Positions 36,231 to 45,770 of a stretch of DNA of 45,770 bases are shown here, piece after piece. Each line of letters begins with the position of its first letter. The stretch's first letter is position 1. The notes under the pieces were generated by a model. The model ran no database searches, was not told the origin of the DNA, and saw nothing but the letters and a program-made list of their open reading frames with translations. The stretch is taken from the NCBI GenBank assembly GCA_009602725.1, contig WELB01000017.1, positions 218,667 through 264,436 of the forward strand, written 5' to 3'. Position numbers and translations under genes: made by a program. This stretch comes from Spirogloea muscicola. Its lineage: Eukaryota > Streptophyta > Zygnematophyceae > Spirogloeales > Spirogloeaceae.

Positions 36231-37021
36231 AGATGAGTGCAAGCGAGAGGGAGGGCTGAGAGCGGCAGGAGCGGCGGCGGCGGCGGCGGCGGCGGTCGTC
36301 GCGGCGGCGGCGGTGTGGAGCTGAAGGAGAGTAATGGCTAATAGAGGCTTGGCACTGCACCGCAGCCGCAGAATTAAGGGGAAAGCAGGTGCCTGCTGCC
36401 GGGGCCCATCGCGGCCCGTGTCCATCAGCTGCCTGTCACTATCACTGTGCTTTCCCGTGCGTGAAGTGAGCACTTTCAAGTGTGGGCCAAGGGCTGTGAA
36501 ACGAGAAGGGGCTGTGAAAGGCAGGCCAGCCCAATAACAAACTTGAATGGCAGTCTCCAGCTAGCGGTGCAGACACGGGACGTCCCTCCAGCAATGCGCG
36601 CTTGGCCCCCTTCTGCCAAGACCGGCCCCGGGTGCATGCGCGACGAGTGACGTGTCGCGGTGATGGCGGATGCCGTCGTCGTCCCGTCGGTCGTCGTCGC
36701 GACCGCTCGAGATAGAATCCGAGCCCTGGGCTGATCCCTCTCGACGGGGGGCCCTTGGCATCCCGCCGTCGTCGTGGCTAATGCCGCCTCACGCCGTCAC
36801 TGCTCGGGCTCGTGCTCGCCGCGGCGATCCCGACCGCCTCGTCTCACTGGTGGGAGCGGGTCTTCTGAGAACAAACGGGCTCCGACGCTAGCTCCCTTCT
36901 AATTTAGGGCCTGTTTACACTTGTGAGAAAGAGCCCCCCCCCCCTTCCACTAGGGGTCCCGTCTGAGGACGACGAACATCGAGAAAGCATCAGTGTGTCC
37001 CCGCCTCCCTCCCTCCGCGCC
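36231..37021. promoter_or_regulatory. Shared intergenic region of divergent THI4 and THIC
   Basis: About 790 bp between start codons, holding both promoters and 5' UTRs. It contains one reverse-oriented unit of the dispersed hairpin repeat (see 36485-36536) and a C-run at about 36934-36944. I recognise no TATA box or operator with confidence. Confidence 0.55.
36485..36536 (-). repeat. Unit of the dispersed GGGCTGGC/CAGCC hairpin repeat
   Basis: On the - strand it reads TTGGGCTGGCCTGCCTTTCACAGCCCC, matching the units clustered at 27.7-29.7 kb; a second CACAGCCC follows. It lies in the THI4/THIC promoter region. Confidence 0.6.
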
Positions 37022-41009
<3,988 letters not shown>

Positions 41010-41411
41010 TTGGACTACTAAATACGTGAGTGGCCTATAACCACCATATACATGAGTGCGTGCAAATCCGGTATGTCTCCTTCTGCATTCCAGATATGTG
41101 CAGTGTGCATGCTTCAAGCATCTGTTGTGCTGTAATCAAGAACTCTGCAACTTGCCATAATCTCCTTCGTCCCCTACGTTCTCAGTCGTCTCTACTATGG
41201 GCTTTTGCAGGTACCAGAGCATCACGCATATGCAGCTCAGGGCTGATTTGAGTTGGATGCTCGTTTTCAGAGGCTGCTGTAGTCTGCATGCTGAGTCGTA
41301 CTGGTCATAGACTGCTCTTGGATGCGCCACAGGAGGCTTGTCTGCCCTAGACCTTGGAACAGCAGGTTGCATTGGATTGTTTTCCATTTGAGAAGAGTTG
41401 TGGCTAACTAT

Positions 41412-41535
41412 TTCGGCACCGGGGGTGCTTGCTTGAGGTTCACCATCCCCAATACAGGGGGTGGTGACTGAGAGCAGGCTGAGAGAGTCCCTTACAACCT
41501 GACCAGGTTAAGACCTGCGGAGGGAGTGTGCCGAA
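41412..41535 (+). promoter_or_regulatory. TPP riboswitch aptamer downstream of THIC
   Basis: P1 pairs TTCGGCAC (41412-41419) with GTGTGCCGAA (41526-41535). Between them: GGGGGTGCTT, a long P3 arm (GGTTCACCATCCCC..GGGGGTGGTGACT), GGCTGAGAGAGTCCCTTA, ACCTGACCAGGTTAAGACC and CTGCGGAGGGA. Every conserved block is present. In land plants TPP binding here changes 3' UTR splicing and gives an unstable long transcript; a TGTAA motif at 41752-41756 could be the distal poly(A) signal. Confidence 0.94.
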
Positions 41536-42000
41536 TATTCGTTGTGGTTTGTGCTGTGCAGGACTTTGCAGACGTTCATGTGCAGGTCGTAATCAAGTGG
41601 AGGACTGCAATTACTGTTTCACATGTCAGGCATCTTGCATTGATAGCTTGCTATGTTCACTTTCTTTTGTTGCATCGTTACGCTCTTGCATGCAAGAGCG
41701 TCCTTGACTAGTAAGGTGGTTGCATCGTGTTAGATCAAGCATCTGGCCAACTGTAAAGCGTGTGGTCAGTGGGCGTGGTTTTAGTCTAGTAGCAAGGATA
41801 GCTGGATGGGCTGACTAGCACCTCCGTTTTGTCAAGTGGACGGGATGCGACGTCCCTCTTGCTGCTTGTATTGAAAATAAAACGAGACAACCGCTTTGCT
41901 ATTCTGAGACATAGCTTGGCATAGGCTGGGTTGTTGTCTGCGCTGCAGCGCAGGAAGTACTTAGCTTCATGTAAGAAGCAGCGTGGTATTTGTCTCCTTT

Positions 42001-42133
42001 ACTGCCTCTGTACAAGTCTCTCCATTGACCAGCCTTTCAAAGAGGAACACGTACTAGTGTTATGATACTACCTCTGTACAAGTCTCTCCACTGACCAGCC
42101 TTGCAAAGAGGAACAATTACTAGTGTTGTGATA
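42001..42133. repeat. Two-copy tandem duplication, about 67 bp unit
   Basis: The block beginning CCTCTGTACAAGTCTCTCCA and running through GACCAGCC, AAAGAGGAACA and TACTAGTGTT is repeated directly with a handful of substitutions. It is non-coding. Confidence 0.85.
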
Positions 42134-42179
42134 GGACCGCCGAATCCTTGCACCTGAAGAACAGGCTGTTGTGGCCTTG

Positions 42180-42365
42180 GTTAGACTGGCCTCTCCCAGC
42201 CACCGCTCCTGGAAACGTCTTCTCCCCCCCCCTTTCACAGCCCCCGTCCCCTTTGGAAGAGCTCAGTTAATCTGATAACCATTTCTCACAGCCGACGCCT
42301 GACTGTACAAGAAGAAGCGGCACTCCCAATGGGGGCAAGGGCTGTGAAGAGCCAGCCCGAAAAGA
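42180..42365. repeat. Two or three units of the dispersed hairpin repeat, opposite orientations
   Basis: At 42185-42215 GACTGGCCTCTCCCAGCCACCG matches the unit near 27877. At 42230-42255 a half unit (CACAGCCCCCGTCCCC then GGAAGAGCT) follows. At 42322-42362 the reverse strand carries GGGCTGGCTCTTCACAGCCC and CCCCCATTGGGAGTGCC, nearly identical to the reverse unit at about 28428-28475, about 14 kb away. Confidence 0.65.
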
Positions 42366-42686
42366 ATTGGCAAAGGTTCGAAGGGGCCAAACGACGGAGG
42401 GGCCTAAAGCGCTTGGCAGCTACGAAGGGGCCTGGAGATGCTGTGTCAGAACGGGTACAAGAGCTGTTTCTTTGGCGAGGACGACCGCAGTGGAATGGAG
42501 TGTGTTATGAGTGATGGAGGGTCTGGGTGAGGCAAAATCCAGTGGGCTCCAGTGGTGGGAGCCGACCGTGAGGCACTGTCGGGGACGTTGGCGGCCAGGA
42601 CCCAGTTCCGGAACTGAGGGCGAGTGCTGTGCCCGCCCGCGCGCCCCGCGCGCCGCGAAGTGCGGCGCGCCGCGCGGCGCGCCCNC

Positions 42687-42935
42687 GAGGCGCGGAGGCT
42701 GGAGGGCGACCTGGACGTCAAGCTCTCGTCCTACGCCAAGCTCGGCGGCATGCTGGCCCACGGCGGTGCGGCGGCGCGCGCCGCGCTCTCCGCCCTTCTG
42801 CTTCTGCTCGCGCCGCCGCAGCCATTGTCGTGCCTTTGCCGCCTGCGCCGGCGCTGACGGCGAGTGGCTGGCGGTGGCGGCGCCGGGGGCTTAGGCAGTG
42901 TACGTGGAGTCCGGGCCCGGCGGCGGCGGGCCAGG

Positions 42936-42975
<40 letters not shown>

Positions 42976-44331
42976 GTGGGGTCGTGGAAGAGCATGGAGA
43001 TGGAGATCGAGGCGCTGCTGGAGAAGCTGCTGGACGTGAACGACGCCATGGGCCGCTGCATCGCCGCCACCACGTCCACCACGTCCGTCACGCAGAAGCT
43101 CGCCCGCCACCGCGACATCCTCCACGAGTTCACGCAGGTCTGTCCCAGCACGCCCCATGCCACTGTGCTTGCCTATGCTGCGGCCATGGAGACGGCGGCG
43201 ACGACGACTGCCCACGTCTCACGGCGGTGCTCATGAAGGAGGCCGGTGATGGAGGCCTCCATGGTGACATTGTGTTGGCGGTCGGTGCTGGAGCCGACTG
43301 CAGGAGTTTCGACGGACCAAGGGCAACATCCGCTCGCAGAGGGAGCACGCGGAGCTGCTCGTCTCGGTCCGCAACGACATCAGCGAGTACAAGGTGGCTC
43401 CTTCCGCCTGGCTCGCATGCCAACCTTCAGCTTGGCCTGCATACAAAGACTGCCGAATGCCAAAGTGGCGGCAAGTCCATTGCAGCGTCCCTGGCTGTTG
43501 ATGGTGGCTTCCCGAGCATTTCTGAAGTTCTGTATTGAGCATGGCCAGCTTTTGATCCTGACGTCCTCCCTGTCCGCCAGCTTAGAACAAGCACATAGCT
43601 TGTCAAAGACAGGTCATTGTTCACATATTCCGTAGCAAGGTCTTGAGCCAACTGTCTGCTTCAGCACCAGCTCCGTGCAGATTCCGCAATTTACAGCAAC
43701 TTTGCATGGTTCATCTCTATATTGTCAGCAGGCCTCTGCAGGGGGCGCATCTCCCATGCCTGGCCTGCTCCGTGAGCGGGGCGCCATCCATGGTAACATT
43801 GCGCAGGTACTGTCCAGGTCGTGCATGCAGCACTATGCGCCAAGATACACAACCTTGCACCACTAGAGTAGGATTCTGTCACTGATTTTGAGTCACTTGG
43901 TCTGCAGATTGACGAGGTCATCAGTCAGGCGGAGGCCACCAAGGGGGCGCTGGCGGCACAGAAGACCCTGTTCCTGGATGTTCAGTCCCGGCTTAAGGTC
44001 CTCGGAGACCGCTTCCCAGTTGTACGAAATATACTAGGCAAGGCCCTCGACTTGCCTACCATGATGGCCCATCATGCATCTTTTGATGTGCTGCCATTTT
44101 GGTCCTCAGTCCAGAATCAGCATCACATTGTCTCATCCAGCCCTCACCTCATGCTCGCCAGTCAGGCAATCCACAGCATCAGCTCAGAACCTGGTCAAAA
44201 CTCCTCAGCCTGCATCTGCAACGCGTGGTGCAGGTTCGATTCGGAGACGACGGAACAGGGACACAATTATCCTTTCGGCTGTCATCACGGCCTGCACGCT
44301 CTTCCTGATCATCTATTGGTTATCAAAATGA
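42687..44331 (+). CDS. GOS1: Golgi Qb-SNARE, GOS1/GOS12-like (5' end missing at an ambiguous base)
   Basis: Tail-anchored SNARE for transport to and within the Golgi. Exons 42687-42765, 42899-43137, 43304-43393, 43732-43806, 43908-44037, 44234-44331. Landmarks: EARRLEGDLDVKLSSYAKLG at the N terminus, SWKSMEMEIEALLEKLLDVN, TTSVTQKLARHRDILHEFTQ, EFRRTKGNIRSQREHAELL, RNDISEY, LLRERGAIHGNIAQIDEVI (SNARE motif), VQSRLKVLGDRFPVVRNIL, and the C-terminal anchor DTIILSAVITACTLFLIIYW. The fit to plant GOS12 is close except for a poly-Gly run (about 42940-42970). The start codon and first dozen residues are absent; the sequence breaks at an N at 42685. The last intron has a GC donor (TAG|GCAAGG). A TGTAA poly(A)-type motif lies 100 bp after the stop. 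Confidence 0.92.
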
Positions 44332-44925
44332 CACTCTTGCATCTATTGCGACCTGTGCCATCTGCCTGGCTGTAGCGGCAACCAAAGCCAATTGTGGAGT
44401 ACCGCGGTCAAGCACCACATCTTAAAAGTGTGTAAAATCTGTGAATTCAGTGTCACATATGTACAGACACTGTGAACCCCGTTTAAGACAGTGTTTGAGC
44501 AGAGCATGTGTCAAGCGAGCAGCTTTTAGAAGCTGAAGTCCTTAAAGGCTTCTGCAAGCGGCAGGGCAATCCCAACACCTGACCACACTCAGATGCAGGC
44601 TTGGTAAAGGTTCTCAGCTTGGGCATCATTGCAGACTGCTGGATTGGCACGGCGGTGCGATGATTGTATCATGGATGGCATTATTGAGTCGATTGGTGCC
44701 GATGGCAGGCGGATATTGCAGGCAAGAAATGACTTGCATAGCCAAACATGTAAACCCGTAACCTCACAACTTGAAATCGTTGTCTTGGCAATTTGTGTGC
44801 AACATCGGGGGCGGAACAATGACTGCAGAGCTTGGAAAGCAGAAAGAAGCAGACAATTGGGACTTGCACATCCTTTCCCCCTGCTTGGTATGTGCAGCAT
44901 GCCTCTGCAAGGTATTGCTGTAAGC
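44332..44925. other. Intergenic stretch between convergent GOS1 and PPP1R11-like genes
   Basis: 3' UTRs of both genes; no other feature recognised. Confidence 0.5.
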
Positions 44926-45738
44926 TTATGCCTTAGCAGGGGCCCCATCCCCACGCCGTCCATCCTCGCCCTGGCTCCGAGTGGAGCAGGAGCCGTTGTG
45001 GTGGTCGCGGCAGTGGCTGCTGCCCTCCTCGCCTTCGTCTGCAGAGCTGGACTCGTCGCTGCTACTCTCGCCCACTGGCTTCTCCTTGTGAAAGATGCAG
45101 CACTCTGCAGCAAACGCAGGCGAGCAGCAGCTTGCGCGTTCAGCTGTATCTCAGCCTCCGCAGATTTGTCAACCAAGGCCTGCCCAACACTATTGTCGCC
45201 CGGCTTGTCACTGCCAGCATAAGGACGAGTCCAGGTCTAGTTGGACATGTAAGAGTATTGGAGGAGCAAGAGCTACCACAAGAAGGACTGTCTACCCTCG
45301 GTGGTATTAAACGGCAGCACCGTGCACGGTCTCCGGTTCTCACTTTTCGAGCTTTTGCGTCCGAGGCCCTCGTTGTCGATGGTGTCCGGCTGCCACGTCA
45401 CGCGCTTCTTGCGGCGCGGCCGCAGTCGCAGCACGACACGCTCCTCTGCACGCCGCCAGGCGAAGGCGTCGGGGATCAGCATGGCCCTACCCTAACGGAG
45501 CCGGCAGCGGCGTTTCCGCGCGACGTCCCAGAGATGGTCGGACCGGAGCCGCAGGCGAGACGCTGCACCGGCGGTGGCATCGGAAGCTCCATACCTTCGA
45601 AGCTCCGGAGCCGGCGCACTCACCTGGCGGCTTGTCCTCCACCACGCAGGTGAGCGTGGCGCTGGCGCTGCCGGCGGCGGCGGCGGCGGCGGCGGTGGCA
45701 ATGGGGACGACGCTGCCGCGGCCTCCCGCCTGCGCCAT
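44926..45738 (-). CDS. PPP1R11 / protein phosphatase 1 inhibitor-3-like protein
   Basis: Small, largely disordered regulator of protein phosphatase 1; the animal orthologue also acts as an E3 ubiquitin ligase. Exons (- strand) 45738-45624, 45445-45344, 45104-44926 give 131 residues in phase. A poly-Ala N terminus leads to TLTCVVEDKPP, then VVLRLRPRRKKRVTWQPDTI, where RVTW is the PP1-docking RVxF-type motif, then DNEGLGRKSSKKCCIFHKEK, the family signature. The acidic Ser-rich tail contains HCRDHHNGSC, in the place of the Cys/His cluster of the animal protein. The whole gene lies within the window, with about 30 bp of 5' flank. Confidence 0.93.
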
Positions 45739-45770
45739 GCACCAAGGCGGCTCCCGGCGGCGGCCCGGCC

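Larger units (their letters stand above)
41536..42686. other. Intergenic stretch between THIC and the Golgi SNARE gene
   Basis: No coding homology seen. Holds a two-copy tandem duplication (42001-42133) and units of the dispersed hairpin repeat (42180-42262 and 42322-42365). Confidence 0.5.

Overview
This is nuclear DNA of a photosynthetic eukaryote, most likely a green alga; I lean to the streptophyte side but cannot prove it. The evidence is intron-rich genes with short introns, plastid-type transit peptides, a KEA4-6-type K+ antiporter, plant-type cytosolic pyruvate kinase, a two-repeat AP2 transcription factor, and thiamin genes THI4 and THIC that carry eukaryotic 3' TPP riboswitches. I reconstructed eleven protein genes exon by exon. 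Except where stated, the splice phases close across every gene, which is strong internal support.

Layout: 1-5450 (+) KEA-type antiporter, 5' end cut by the window; 6233-15398 (-) a 24-exon, about 1552-residue bacterial-type DNA polymerase III alpha subunit (DnaE) with a probable organelle transit peptide; 16041-18815 (+) NYN-nuclease/LOTUS protein, head to head with dnaE; 19031-21766+ (-) 2-amino-3-ketobutyrate CoA ligase, head to head across an assembly gap with 22334-23019 (+) COA5/PET191-like cytochrome oxidase assembly factor; 23131-25890 (+) cytosolic pyruvate kinase; 25891-30260 gene-poor, with a dispersed hairpin repeat; 30261-33159 (+) two-AP2-domain factor; 34561-36230 (-) THI4 with three TPP aptamers in tandem downstream; 37022-41009 (+) THIC with one downstream TPP aptamer; about 42687-44331 (+) GOS1/GOS12 Golgi SNARE; 44926-45738 (-) PPP1R11/inhibitor-3-like protein.

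THI4 makes the thiazole half and THIC the pyrimidine half of thiamin. Here they are divergent neighbours, each followed by riboswitches that sense the end product, so the locus reads as a compact thiamin supply module with feedback on both arms. The triple aptamer behind THI4 is the most striking regulatory feature. The other main surprise is a spliced, apparently intact replicative DNA polymerase of bacterial family C. A third is that six of roughly 80 modelled introns appear to be GC-AG, well above the usual rate of around one percent. The remaining genes are ordinary housekeeping genes. Three assembly gaps or ambiguous bases fall in GC-rich 5' ends and hide the starts of the CoA ligase, the SNARE and possibly the AP2 gene.
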